Assembly (NCBI GenBank): GCA_030407005.1
Contig: JAUDYN010000006.1
Location: 248,001 to 312,000 of the forward strand
Direction of reading: 5' to 3'
Source of the DNA: Desarmillaria ectypa
Taxonomy: Eukaryota > Basidiomycota > Agaricomycetes > Agaricales > Physalacriaceae
DNA length: 64,000 bases
A model generated the notes under the pieces. It was given only the letters and a program-made list of their open reading frames with translations. It searched no databases and was not told the origin of the DNA. The translations under genes were made by a program, and so were the position numbers. Of the stretch, positions 43,776-55,050 are shown piece by piece (positions within the stretch are counted from its first letter, which is position 1; each line of letters begins with the position of its first letter).

Positions 43776-46700
43776 ATGGTCATGAGTTCTATCAATGCCA
43801 ATGGCTCAACTGGCTCTTTCCCTTTGGCTGAGTCTGGCAGTGCACAACTTTTCCTCCAGTTAGTGTGACCTTTGCATATACTGTTCAGATGTATTGGCTC
43901 CTCCTCAGATCCTCAGGATTGGCCCTGGTAGGCACTTACTTCCCCCAATGGCCCTGGCAAAGCAGGACTTGGCTCTCCTAAGAGTAGTGCAGGGGTATAT
44001 GGCATTGGGCCCCACCTTCTTGCCCCAGTTCACAGTTTCACCCATATATCCAGTAGAGTCCTCTGAAGAGAATCTGGTGGACTTTGTGTGGTGCCAGCAC
44101 TATCTGGCAGAACCTGTGCTTTGTCGGGGGCTCAGGATTTACTATATATAATGATATTAGCATCTTCTAGCAGGATGATGTACCTGTTCTTTTTTGATTC
44201 TTCAGGTGTTCTCAGCTTTGGGATCTGTAATAAAGTTGTATTTTTATACATATGTAAAGGTCCTAGAGTGTGTACATAAGTCTGACCCACAGAAACCAAG
44301 GACTCACCACTGGAGGCTTGGGCAATGCAAGGGGAATCGAACTCTTGATGGCCTACTCTCTTGCCTCTTTAATCTTGGCCATGGTGGGTTCCATTGCATT
44401 AGTGGTCCCTACTAACCAAATGTCCTTATACTCTTTTCTCCTAGGGCAATCTTTTGCCATGTAACCTTTTTCATCATATCAGAAGCATCAGCCTTCTGCC
44501 TTTTGTCAGTCAATTTCCATTAGTTTTCCTGCCCCCCCATATATTGTCCATCAGCCCATCGAATTATCCCAGTTGGGAATGCTTTAGGCCACTGGCTTTG
44601 CTACTGGGTTGAGGTTGGGGTGGATGGGAGTCCTTTTTCTGACCATCCTGGGAAATTCCCACCATTTGGTTGAAGACTCATTTGCACTGTTGCTCTTTGT
44701 ACATGTGTATGATTTGTTTCTTCCACTCCAGATAGGTGTGCAGAATATTGATGCTCATATTGGAGATGAAGGTTATATAGGAGGTTGATACTCCTAGATG
44801 GATAGCCTTCACCATGGTGCTGCACTCCTGTTCATCAGTTCTCTGGCTCATCAATTTGGCTTCTTCTTCCAATTTCTGAAAGTAATGGGAAGCAGGCTGT
44901 GCTCCCATGCAGAGGTTGAACATCCATTTTTCATGGACCTCCTTGATGGCAGGGTCCCTGAATTGACAGGTGACCATATCAACAAAATCCTCCCAAGAAA
45001 GATATCAGAAGTGGGCATGGGTGCTGTCCCAGGCATCTCCAACCCAGAATTCAGGTCTCTTGTAGACCCACCAGTCCTTGGTGGCTCCCTCAAAATGGGA
45101 AGTTGCAAACAGCACCTGGAAATAGTGTTGGAACACTTCAAAGTAGGTGATGCAATTGCCTATGAAGCATTCAATATTATTGTGTTCCCCCTTAAATGAC
45201 TTCAGGGGTTGCACAAGGACTGGTTTAATCCCCAATATGAGGTATTGTCAGGGGCATTTCCAACAGGATTTGGTAAAGAGTCAGGAGGACCCTTTTCTGG
45301 GAGATGGCCTTGGGATTGAATATTGATCCAGTCTTAATGCAGGAGAGCCTCATGGGGGTTCCATGGTTCTTCTGCACTCTGGTTCTTTGCCTTTTTCACC
45401 AGGTTTCCATACATCCACAAGAAGATCTTTGGTGGCCTCTGCTTCTGCAAGTTCTTGACACATCTGCCTGATGCATTGTTCTTTTTCAGCTAGCTTGCTT
45501 CTAGCTGCTTGGAGTAATTCTTCTGCCAAGGAAGGTGGCAGTCCTGCAGGGGTGGTGCTAGTTTCAGGATCTTCTCCTGTGCCTGTGAATAGAAGACTAT
45601 CATCCTGATAAGGGTGGTAACCTTGTTGTCATGCCCGACTGATTGGTGGCAAGTCAGATAGGGGTTGTGGCTAAATAGCTGGGATGTTGGGAGAATACTG
45701 GGGGTAATTCATATATTGGGGCTGGGCATATTCCAGCCTGCCCTAATAGCCTGTATTATATGTAAAGCTATCAAAACTGGGCATCAGTCCCATCCTCCAC
45801 TAGTCAGTTAACCTCACATTGGGCCAGTTCATGAAGGGTGTGACCTAACTCCTGTCACTCCTCTGCTGTCTGAGGACATAGCCTGGATACCAGGTCCCCT
45901 GTGGCAGGGGAGTATAATTCCTGAAAGCAGTTGGCATATATCCAGGCATGAACATTGGCACCTGGATTGGGCCCTCAAATTGGGCCACCCCTGTTAAAGG
46001 CTAACCACTCATCCATGTCTGGATGGAGCTCAGGCCAGGCTGTTCAAGCCTCAATGTCGGCTCTCTTGAGTTTTCAGGCAGCAGTTTGAAAGGGGCTGAA
46101 TAGGGCCCAATCAACATCAGAGAGTTTGGGCCAGTTGTAATTGGCCCCATCCTCATTGAAGGGACTGTTAGGGGGGAGAGGAGTGGCCAGGGTCAGGGCA
46201 TCATTGTCCCCATCAGAGTCATCAAAGAGGATGACAATTGGGAGGGAGGAGGAAGATTCCATTTCTCCACTTGGTCAAGATCCTCATTCTTGAATATTGA
46301 CAGCCCAGGGGCCATAGGGGTGGTTTTGGTCTATTTCTGGATTATCAGGGTGTTGGACCCTGTAATTTGGGCAAGACAGGATAGGGGAACAGGGACATTG
46401 GGGTAGGGAATAGGCAGATGGGGGGTCTTTGAACATAGCCCATATGTTCTCTGCATATTCCTGAGCAGGGGTGGGTCATTCCACCCAGTTGTTTGAGGAA
46501 GGTCCTGAGGTTGGGGGCCTTCCACATAGGAGGAACTTCTCAGATGAGTTTGTAAATCAGACCTGGGAATAGGTGAGTAGTTCCTGGTCCCTGGTTGCCA
46601 ATCTTGTAGGGGAAGGCCTCCTGAGAAGGACATGGAGAGGGTGTCATGGGGGATGAGGTGAGAGTGGTGGTTGAGAGCAGCAAGGTCACCACTCTTGGTG

Positions 46701-46870
46701 TAGGAGTGCATGGATTTCTTCTTCATAGGCTAGTATGAATAAGACAGTAAAAATGATAAGAAGGGCAGCACTGCCAATGGCAATACTGAGTGTGATAGTT
46801 CTTTTTTGTTCTGGTTGTTTGGGCATAGGGGTTGCCACTTCACAGCTAGCATTGAAGGAGTGGGTGGTTA
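43776..46870 (-). pseudogene. Element E: degenerate ORF1 and gag
   Basis: On the minus strand from the LTR side it reads a transmembrane helix (LSIAIGSAALLIIFTVLFIL, about 46,790), the overlapping gag N-terminal frame (46,331-46,726, open), the acidic patch (NWPKLSDVDWALFSPFQT, about 46,090), the capsid-like domain (about 45,230-44,680) and the gag-pol junction with TAG at 44,353-44,355. It ends in the linker before protease at the right 1,360-bp unit. CpG-poor with several stops. Confidence 0.85.
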
Positions 46871-46883
46871 ATCTTTCAACTAA
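46871..46883 (-). promoter_or_regulatory. Self-primer binding site of element E
   Basis: On the minus strand TTAGTTGAAAGAT follows the 5' LTR directly. It is the exact reverse complement of ATCTTTCAACTAA inside that LTR (minus strand, 47,017-47,029). Relative to element A both partners carry compensating changes. Confidence 0.75.
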
Positions 46884-47276
46884 TGTTAGGACCTGACCTA
46901 ACATGTGATCTTGGAATCATGAACTACTCATAGGCTGTCTCATGTTTGGACAATCACTCTTATACAAGAGTTGCTAGATCTTTGGATGTGTGTAGAAGGT
47001 GGTATATGATTTAAATTTAGTTGAAAGATAGAGAGTATATACAAAAACTACTCTATTTATATACTGAAAAAACATTGGTTTAATAATAGATGAAATGATA
47101 GTGTTCATGCATGAAATGAGCTGAGTCATATGACTATGGTCCAACCATGGTGAGGCATATTGTAATAGGTGAAATGAGAGGGAATTGATAAGGCTTTATT
47201 GATGAATGACAATGTTTTGGTGATGCATATGTCAATAGGATGTTGGATAAGATAAGATAATGGAAAAATCATAACA
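46884..47276 (-). repeat. 5' LTR of element E
   Basis: It is 393 bp, in plus coordinates TGTTAGGACC to CATAACA, followed by the target duplication GAAAA. It is nearly identical to 16,106-16,498. Confidence 0.9.
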
Positions 47277-47281
47277 GAAAA

Positions 47282-48202
47282 GGCTTTAGATAATCATCTA
47301 TAATGATCTATCTATTCTTGTCAAAGAATCTTCTTATATACACTATTGAAGATGAAGATACTTAAAGAGAAAGAAAGAAAAATCCAAGACTCTATTTTGC
47401 ATCACAGAGCTGCTCATGACTGGGGTGATGACAATTACCTGTCTGGTGATGACCAGACATCTGCAAACACTTGCACTAAGTCTAATGACTCAGCAAGCAT
47501 GCAACTGATTGACACTAATGTCCAACAATCTAACTGAAGAGCAGAGGATGAATAGGAATGGAGGACTAGTAGACACTGATGATAAGTCCACACTAGGAGC
47601 CTCAGTTGTGGGAGATGAGGGTAAAGGGGTATAGGTAGATACCAAAGTTGGTTCACATCTGAGGCCAAGGAGGTTTAGTCAGTATTATTGACTTAGCTTG
47701 AGACTAAGATACATCAAGAGCTAACTACATACTTAAATACTAAACTAGAAAGTCTTGGCCCTACAGGCCAGTACAGTGTCCAAACAGTTCATAACAAGCA
47801 TGTTCCAATAGCAATAATCCCTGTAACTGTGCATGCAGTGTGCTGAGAATAATAGTGAGTAAGCCTAATAGAAATAACATGGGTCACAGCATATAATGCA
47901 TAGACTAGACCATCTTCATAAGTTAACCATTCAGTAAATGACTTGACTATGAGGTCATCACAGTCTGCCCTGCTTGAGTCATCCTGACTCCATGAGTAAT
48001 CCAACAGGTAAGTGATGCATCAGTGATGAAGGCATAGTTAGCATGCCTGTAGTAGATGCAATCCTCTTGCTAGTCATATGATGGGTATAGATAAGATGTT
48101 GATGAGGAATAGGCATTCAGATAGTGGATCTGATAAGATAGGCACCCATGATAAGATAAGATAGCAAAGATTGTGAAGTGAAAGGCGGAAAAATCATAAC
48201 AT
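47282..48202 (-). repeat. CpG-poor LTR-like sequence flanking the nest
   Basis: The stretch is almost free of CpG. In plus orientation its right end reads GGAAAAATCATAACATTACCC, which on the minus strand is a purine-rich GGGTAATG joined to TGTTATGATTTTTCC. This is the same layout as the polypurine tract and LTR start of the chromoviruses. It is probably an LTR (or an LTR plus flank) of an older related element interrupted by E. I cannot place its other end. No gene is supported. Confidence 0.45.
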
Positions 48203-48715
48203 TACCCATTCATCCATCACTCATGGTAGCACTCTTGCATTGTTTGAGGGACTGTAAATTTGTGATTGACTTTTGTCTGAATTGACAGCATATCAGTGCT
48301 TCAGCCCCAGCTCCTCAAACATGGTGCCATACTTACTTTCGATATATGCTCCTTAATCCCTATTTTATCCCTACTCAACTTTCGCTATTGTAATTCTTCA
48401 CTGCTTTGCCATATATAACACCTCTTTCTTTACATGTGCATCACCCTACCCAAGATCAGCATCGAAAGAAAGTGTCGAGAAATAGGTACAAAACAATGTT
48501 GATTAGATAGCTGTCTTCAAGTTGTGTGGTATACACATTGTCTGTACTAAGCCGCCCTACCGTATCAAACGGTAATCCAAAGTTGTTCCTGGCTTCTTCC
48601 CGGGGAGACAAGCAATGTCTTGAAGTGCTTGACCATATCATTCCCATCCACGCATGAAAACATGAAAACATGAAATATTTGTCCATTGCTACGTCTGACC
48701 ATGACAGATCTCAAT

Positions 48716-51055
48716 TCATGTCAATATCGTCGTAATTCTGGTGCTTGCCCTAAGACTCCAGTGACGGATCATAATGTCCAGGTAATAGTCGACGTTGACT
48801 CTGGGTTCAAGAACCGAATGCCTGCGAATTCTGATAAATATAATAGAGAAAATGAGGCAAGGTAGATGACTTACTTATCCCGAACGTGTTTATAGATGAC
48901 AGCAAGGCATGTTGGCCAAGAAAGGTCCTGGCAATGGACACACCACCAACAGAACTCGTCGGGCAGCAAGCCATTCGAGGGACACGACTCCACAATCTCG
49001 GAAGAGACAATCTCGAAATCGTCCGGGTAAGCTACGCTGACTCCAAACGACTTATGCATACCCATATGTTGAATCTAACGACGCGGAAAATCAGCAATGC
49101 ACTCGTTCGAAGCCGACTACTTACAAATGAGCGCCAACCATACATGTTCTTTGATCCTCTATCGATAAGAGGCGCTCTTTGGCATATAACGCAGAGATAG
49201 TAATGCTCTAGAGAGTCGATATCTCGTATTGCTGCACTCTCCGGGTCAAGACCGGTCGCCCGAGTCATAGTTATCATGAACGGCGACAGCACATCATGTT
49301 TCACCAGATTATCCGCATTCCATGCACACCTCCCCCCCAATATAGAGAAGTTCGTCAGAAAGAGATCTTGTGAACGCGTACAGCATTCATGCACCAACAT
49401 CTCAGGGTAGAAAAGCTCGCGAGACGAGCACTTTGTGCACGCAAAAACATTGCAAGCCAGCTGAAGAAAGGTAATCTTTTCTTCCATGCTCTTCAGCTCT
49501 GGGCGAGGAATGCCGAGGATCCTGATAAGCTCGTCGTGCGTTCTCTCCATCCATTGCTGGCGAAACAGCCCAACCAGCGGAACGAAGCATTCCTGACTAA
49601 CAGCGACATCATCTGGAAGGTCGAGGATATCTTTGACAAGACGAAAAGTGCAGAAATCCAGACTGGATGGGATGGCGGAGGTGTAGGATAATCCTGGTGG
49701 GAGAGACGAATTGAAGGCCGACCTAGCAAGAGTTAAGCGGGTGTCGACTACAGAAGCGTGTGCGCGAGCAACTATCAAAGAGCGTTGCCAGCCCCAACTC
49801 GCACACGCGGTAAAGAAGGATTTGTATTCACGATGTCGGGCTGCCTCTTCCAACCGGATTTGTTTTTCACTCGCTTCTTTGGCGAGCTCAATGAGAGTGG
49901 CAGAGATCTTTACCCAGCCTATAGTCCGATAAGAAAATTAGTCATGGAGGTCTTGGTGAGAGGATATACCTTGTTGAGTGAGGGCTCGTGGCGGCTTGAC
50001 AAGAGAGTGGCACAAGAATTTAATATTGAATTCGAAAGAGTCGAAAGCTTTTCCATAGCCTTGTTCTTTCAATCTTTGTGTGATACTGCACCGTAATTTT
50101 TGTCAACCAGAACGATAAACGGATAGATCGATCGACGTACGCAGCGGCTCTGTCCCTCTTCAGCTGGGCAATCTCTCGTTCGCGTTCTTCTTCCCTCTCT
50201 TGACACCATGCAATACCGATAGGGACAAACTGGTTTTCTGAATTGGCATCAAAAAGAAAGAGGGAAAAGGAATACCACGCACATTGGTTACTTCTTGAAC
50301 ATATCTCCGCCTTTCTTGGCAATACGCCTCCCTTTCATCCCCAGAAAGAGAGAGGTAATGCGCTTTAACAGCTTCGAATTCCCACCGTAGAACTTTGTGA
50401 GGTAAACGACCTCTCCGCCAGGCTTATAATTAACTTGAATATCTGTTCGAACGCAAGCATTACTTAGGACTTACTGCTCAGTATTTTCGTAGGCAATAAC
50501 GTCATGATCAGGGGCTCAACTGAGTCGGAAGATATCTCAGGACGGGTTATAATACTGTGCACATCAATGAAACCTGCGCAAATTACAGATACCAGATGGA
50601 GGACGTACGCCGTATCCTTGCACTTTGAGCAGATTCGTGTCCGGAACACAAAATCTATGTGACGCACGATGCTCTTGCAGCAGAACTAGCGCTGGAGTTG
50701 AATTTTATTGCGTCGGAAAATGATATGTAGACATACATGGCACGCGTTCACGAATAATAGATTAGCCCAAGCCGGTTCCGAGAAACCAGCTATCGGAGGG
50801 GGACAGTTCACGGTCTTACGCGCCACTTTCCACATAATGGCTGATGATCGGCTCATAAATGCCTGGCGGATGTCTTTGGAGGATCTTGAGAGCTGTAGAA
50901 CGTCTTGCGGAGTCAGGTGGCTTGATATCTGCGTCAGAAAGATGTAGCGCCCAATAGAAACATGGAGTAACATCGATCCTTACCTCTAGCCACACCTCCG
51001 GGGGCATGTCAAGGATTCCTTCAAGTCTGGCTGCACGGGAACGTCTTGGAGCCAT
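48716..51055 (-). CDS. F-box domain protein, 10 exons, about 620 aa
   Basis: Exons fitting in phase are 50,984-51,055, 50,737-50,928, 50,609-50,673, 50,475-50,554, 50,283-50,422, 50,141-50,229, 49,970-50,085, 49,125-49,918, 48,875-49,074 and 48,716-48,830. The N-terminus LDMPPEVWLEISSHLTPQDVLQLSRSSK is a typical F-box. It is followed by AIMWKVARKTV and a CH...C...RICSKCKD zinc-like segment seen in many Agaricomycete F-box proteins. A Glu/Arg-rich helical middle and a C-terminal Cys/His part (CTKCSS, CVICQ, FCWWCVHCQD ... HVRDK) complete it. F-box proteins recruit substrates to SCF ubiquitin ligases; the target is unknown. The acceptor of exon 6 has an alternative eight bases upstream. The gene looks intact. 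Confidence 0.8.
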
Positions 51056-52179
51056 AGGTGATGGTGGTAATAGAGAAGGGGTATCAAAGCGTCGTGCTGT
51101 GACTCTGCGCAACACGTGTTTCGGCGGATGGCTCGTTCGAACGGGGAAAGGGCCTAATCGATGATCATGTCATGTCGTAAGAATTCATTTTAATGGCAGT
51201 CGCTTATGCACGCACCTGACCTTCAAGTCGGAGTTGGGCTACCAAGAGAACGAGCAACTGCTCCCGTTGTATTGAGTCCTGGTTGAACAAATCTCAAAAC
51301 CGATAAGACCAACCGAAGAGAATGATCGGGGGGGAAAATGAGATCATTCAGCTGCCAGGTACATAGGACTTGATGCTTCTAAAAGCGACAGGTGTCATAC
51401 TCTGTAGAGAGTTGATTCAATGAGGGAAAGGCAAGATGTATATCATAGCAAATCACCTTGTGGAATATTGTGGGGAGGTGCAAGTTGCTCGTGCGCTAGG
51501 ATAGCAGTGATGGTTGGAGAAGGAGTTCGACTTGATCGACGGAATCCCATTTGAGGCGAGGGCCAGACGAGATGGCCGGTGATTGTCATATCGTTCTGCG
51601 GCCCTGGGCGGACACCGTGGCAGTCTTTGTGTCCCATCGATACTAGCGCAGAATAGAAAGGCGGACACTATGCGATGCCCAAATCGTCAGTCAGACACAA
51701 GCGGCGCATATAGAAGAGTACACACACTTTAGTCTGTCAGCAAGCACATTCCCAGGACCATGCTGTAGGTAAATCCTCGACACGGCGACGAAGAGTGACC
51801 CCAAAGCAGATCAAGGGGAGATCCTGGAGGTGGCCATCAAATCCCACGTTATTCTTGCACGTATGGTCGATATATCGCCCTCGTTGCCGCTCGTCGAGGA
51901 TATCTGGCCGGCCAACTTGGAGGGGAAAGCAGAACAAAACAAGGACGAGTTGATAATCCACACCTTGCCACCATTTTGGCCAGTATGGCGAGCTATTCAT
52001 CATCATTGCAAGAGATACTGATGGGTGCGAACTTTTCTCTCGACGAGCAGAGAATTGACTAGATAATCGGTGGTGCGGACTGCCAGCCATTTGAAAAGAA
52101 AATATCCGACACTTGGAGTATATATATCAGGAGGAGACTATCATATGAAGGCAAGAAAGCGAAGCGGAAGGTAAAATCT
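51056..52179. other. No gene supported
   Basis: This is the upstream region of the F-box gene and beyond. Short frames exist on both strands (the longest about 117 codons, 51,737-52,090 minus), but I see no domain, splice continuity or similarity to other parts of the window. Confidence 0.4.
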
Positions 52180-52350
52180 GGGAAGCAGTTGGGAAGCAGC
52201 CTAATATTTTTACCACGTTAACGAAGTGGAAGGAGGGACCCATGTGGATCCACAAGTAGGCCAACCATACCACGTGGTCACGCGCCGCCTCCTTGTTTCC
52301 TTCTTTCATTGTCACCATCCACGACTTGCTCCTGGGCTGTCTATCGCTGC
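52180..52350 (-). repeat. Dispersed repeat R2, copy 2 (inverted)
   Basis: The reverse complement matches 3,168-3,330: GATAGACAGCCCAGGAGCAAG, AAGAAGGAAACAAGGAG, CCACGTGGTA and GTGGATCCACATGGGTCC are shared. Small indels separate the blocks. Confidence 0.65.
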
Positions 52351-53523
52351 CGGTTTTCCGTCATTGTTAGGCAGATAATGACAAATTCCTGGGATATCTC
52401 CATCTTTTTGTCTCAAGTCCTGCATGAAGGTACCATCGTTCACAATAAGCGGATGCAGAGCCCTCTTGGTCCCTACTTCGGTCAGAGTCGGCGTCTCTGT
52501 CGGTCACGAGTCGTTGTGAACGTCATGAAGAGCCAGGCGATATGACAGAGGAGCGAAATGGGTTGGTGCTGAAGGTGGAGGAGAGGTTCTTGCATGTGTG
52601 CATGTTGAGCCGTAAAAAATTGGCGGATAACTCGTACGCCTTTTTGCTGTGTCTCATTCATCGTGTTCATTGACTTTTTTTTTAGCACCAGGGTATACAT
52701 CCACCTTCCAGAAGTGCCACCATATGCTAGGAAATACGATGTTGTTGAACTTCGAACAAGATCAAAACATTGTGGTGACGGACGACCAGCAATCGATAAC
52801 TCTCTCTCAATACTCTCACCTGGACGCCAGCGCTAGCTGACTCCAACTTTACCATAGGAGTGTGGCCTGGAGACGGGAAAGATTAGAGGCATGGATTCGA
52901 GAGGAGGCATCACCCTAGAGCACCCTCATTTGCACAAGGTAAATATACTTTTTCGAATTTTCTTTTGTCGTAAACACCGACTTTCACTTCAAACGTTAGA
53001 CTATGACCAAGTTCACTGTGCTTCCATTGTGCTCCGTAAATTCATCCTGTTTCGAGTCAGAAGTCCGGGCAAGTTCATCATACAATTCAATCTCCGATCA
53101 GTCCAAATTTGGTTTTGAACTCCTTTGCACAGTCCTCATCTCTTCCCCGGCTTGCTGCTTTTTCTTTGGGTCGTAGTGTCTTGAGCCTTTACTCTAGATG
53201 TATAAATATGGGACTTTCCCCTTTCCTGGACTCTTGTTGTCCTCGGGCTTGGAAGGGCTTGGCCATGGATCAAAGGCACTCCCGGAGCTTTCAGAAATCT
53301 TCGTTTCCCTCAAGTCGACTCTGAATACAAGAATTATTTTCCGGGTGAAGGCTTGCGCTTATAGAACAATGATTCTACTCCAGATGCATTCTATCAGGAC
53401 CAAGATGCCAAAACCCCTCTGGTCTCAGATCGCTAGGCCCGATCTCTTGCATCACACGTGACTAACCGTCGAAGGAGGATCACTTGCTCTCTTTTTTTCT
53501 TCCTTCTCCTTTCCCCACCAACA
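52351..53523. other. No gene supported
   Basis: Several short frames are present. A GT-AG-like structure can be drawn but nothing resembles a known domain. The right part (from about 53,150) is the upstream region of the GPI-protein gene, with a pyrimidine-rich stretch (TCTCTTTTTTTCTTCCTTCTCC) directly before its ATG. Confidence 0.4.
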
Positions 53524-54255
53524 ATGCTCCCCATTCTCCTCCTTTTCCTCCCTGCCGCTGCCCTCGCCCTGACCATCTCTACCCCAAACCAGCCAGTCGT
53601 CTCTGCCTCGAATCTGACCATCAAGTGGAACGCCGCGTACGTCGACGAAGCGACCTTCACCGTTGAGCTCATCAACACTGCCTTCAATCGCCAGTTTGCC
53701 ATTGCGAACAATGTAAATTCGGGATATGGAGACTCGGAGCTGACGGTGCTCTTACCGGCGGTTTTACCTGGGTGAGTTCTTTGATTGTTCAGCGAGGGCA
53801 TGAAATGCTGATGGGAATGCTGCAGGGATGGATTCACGCTTCAGTTGGTGAACCCGGGGAACATCAACGACGTATATGCCGAGTCGGGACAGTTTACGGT
53901 CGTGGATACTACGTCGTCGTCGTCGTCGACTGGTACGGGCTCGACAGACGCGTCAGGATCGACTGCTATGAGTGCAAGTGCCAGCACGACGACCTCTCCG
54001 TGAGTCTTCCGACTTCATCCCTTCCCTTCTCGCGCTCAACTCCTTGCAAGCACACGCAGCTCGTCGAGCACCAGCTTTGGTGTCACCCACTCCAATACCA
54101 TTACCGGTAGCAGTACTTCCTCCGCCACTTCTTCCTCTGCTTCGACTTCAAGCACGTTCGTTCCACAATCCTTCAATGCGGCCGCTCATTCAGGTGTCGA
54201 TGTGGGTGTCGCTGGACTGTTGGCCGCAGTGCTGGGGTATATCATCTCGTTGTAA
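53524..54255 (+). CDS. Secreted Ser/Thr-rich GPI-anchored protein, Kre9/Knh1-like N-terminal domain
   Basis: Three exons (53,524-53,771, 53,826-53,999, 54,060-54,255) join in phase 2 each time and give 205 aa. A signal peptide (MLPILLLFLPAAALA) is followed by an extracellular beta-sandwich-like domain beginning LTISTPNQPVVSASNLTIKWN. This is the pattern of the Kre9/Knh1-like N-terminal domain of fungal Ser-Thr-rich GPI proteins. A Ser/Thr-rich stalk follows (a TCG run encodes five Ser). The C-terminus is hydrophobic (AGLLAAVLGYIISL), preceded by small residues, as needed for GPI addition. The likely place is the cell surface or wall, with a structural or wall-assembly role. Confidence 0.85.
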
Positions 54256-54561
54256 TCTTGAGCGGCTTTGCTCCTTTCGTCTTAAATATTCACGCTCGTT
54301 TCTCCTATCGCTGCATGTACACATATAGTCACGTACTCCAGTTAACAAATGATACCTCCTGACTGTCATTCCGCAATCTTTATGTGAAAATGAGCCGAGT
54401 CTTCCAGGTTTTGTTATTTTACTGCTCACCATCATGCCCATCAACACCGACCAGATCATTCGTATCTCCGTGATCAATCTTTTCCACCCATTCACAGACA
54501 CTCCAGCTGGTCACGACTTAGTCGCAACAAGAGTTGTGAGGTATGTCCCAGCACCTGAAAA

Positions 54562-54626
54562 GGGACCCTTTGACTTAACTGTAGTCGCCATATCTTGACG
54601 CCGGTTCGAATCCGAGAAGGTCCATA
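54562..54626 (+). repeat. tRNA-like sequence S2
   Basis: GGACC near the 5' end pairs with GGTCC near the 3' end, and an exact B box CCGGTTCGAATCC stands between. The A-box-like part (TTTGACTTAACTGT) is weak and no anticodon arm folds. It is similar in layout to S1 and S3. Confidence 0.35.
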
Positions 54627-54983
54627 ACAATGTCAATGTGTGTATCCATTTTTATTGATAGGGCTGATATTCACTTTGATATCGAAGGGCAACTTGCTGA
54701 AAAACTTTGGACGCATTTTTCAAGTGGAGCCAATCTCTCCCAGTCATCACACTCTCTGGTCCTCGATGCTGAACTTTGAAAGTAAATTCGAACAACCGCC
54801 AATTGAGAACAGAGTTGAGATCGCATAAAGACGCATATCTTTCTTCTAGTATGTGGAACAACATCCATCAAACTGTGGACAGAAGGAAAGGACCTGTAAT
54901 CTTTCCTACGACTCTACTAACGGGTGAGAAGCTAGGGGATGTTATGACTGCTATTTATATCATATTTTACCTAATTTATATAT

Positions 54984-55050
54984 GGGCCCTTTGGCGTAAT
55001 CGTAACCACACAGTGATTTATGATCTCGGTTCAGATCCGAGAGGGTCCCA
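54984..55050 (+). repeat. tRNA-like sequence S3
   Basis: The acceptor stem GGGCCCT/AGGGTCC pairs over seven bases (one G-T) and the T stem CTCGG/CCGAG over five around TTCAGAT. An A-box-like TTTGGCGTAATCGTA follows the acceptor. The total is only about 65 bases, because no proper anticodon stem or variable loop fits between the D-like and T arms. It could be a tRNA-derived repeat, or a tRNA remnant with a deletion. CCA-like CCCA follows the stem. Confidence 0.4.

Larger units (their letters stand above)
16106..47276 (-). mobile_element. Chromovirus E (Ty3/gypsy), oldest host of the nest, dispersed by insertions
   Basis: The two LTRs, 16,106-16,498 and 46,884-47,276, are both on the minus strand, both 393 bp and nearly identical. 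They are flanked by the same five bases GAAAA at 16,101-16,105 and 47,277-47,281. This marks the complete borders of one insertion. Its own coding parts now lie at 16,499-16,884 (integrase end, -), 38,886-41,491 (RT to chromodomain, but on +) and 43,776-46,870 (gag, -). Elements A, B, C, a solo LTR and two 1,360-bp units fill the rest. The plus-strand piece is explained by a later inversion. About 1.4 kb of the protease region is missing. All coding parts carry stops. Confidence 0.9.

Noticed and set aside
16106..47276. Several independent unrelated insertions instead of one nest
   Set aside because: Matching LTR pairs and target duplications join distant pieces into E, A and B, leaving no need for separate truncated insertions except for C.
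47282..48202. A CRISPR-like or satellite array in the CpG-poor flank
   Set aside because: No regular repeat-spacer pattern exists. The stretch is low-CpG LTR-like DNA, and this is a eukaryotic window.
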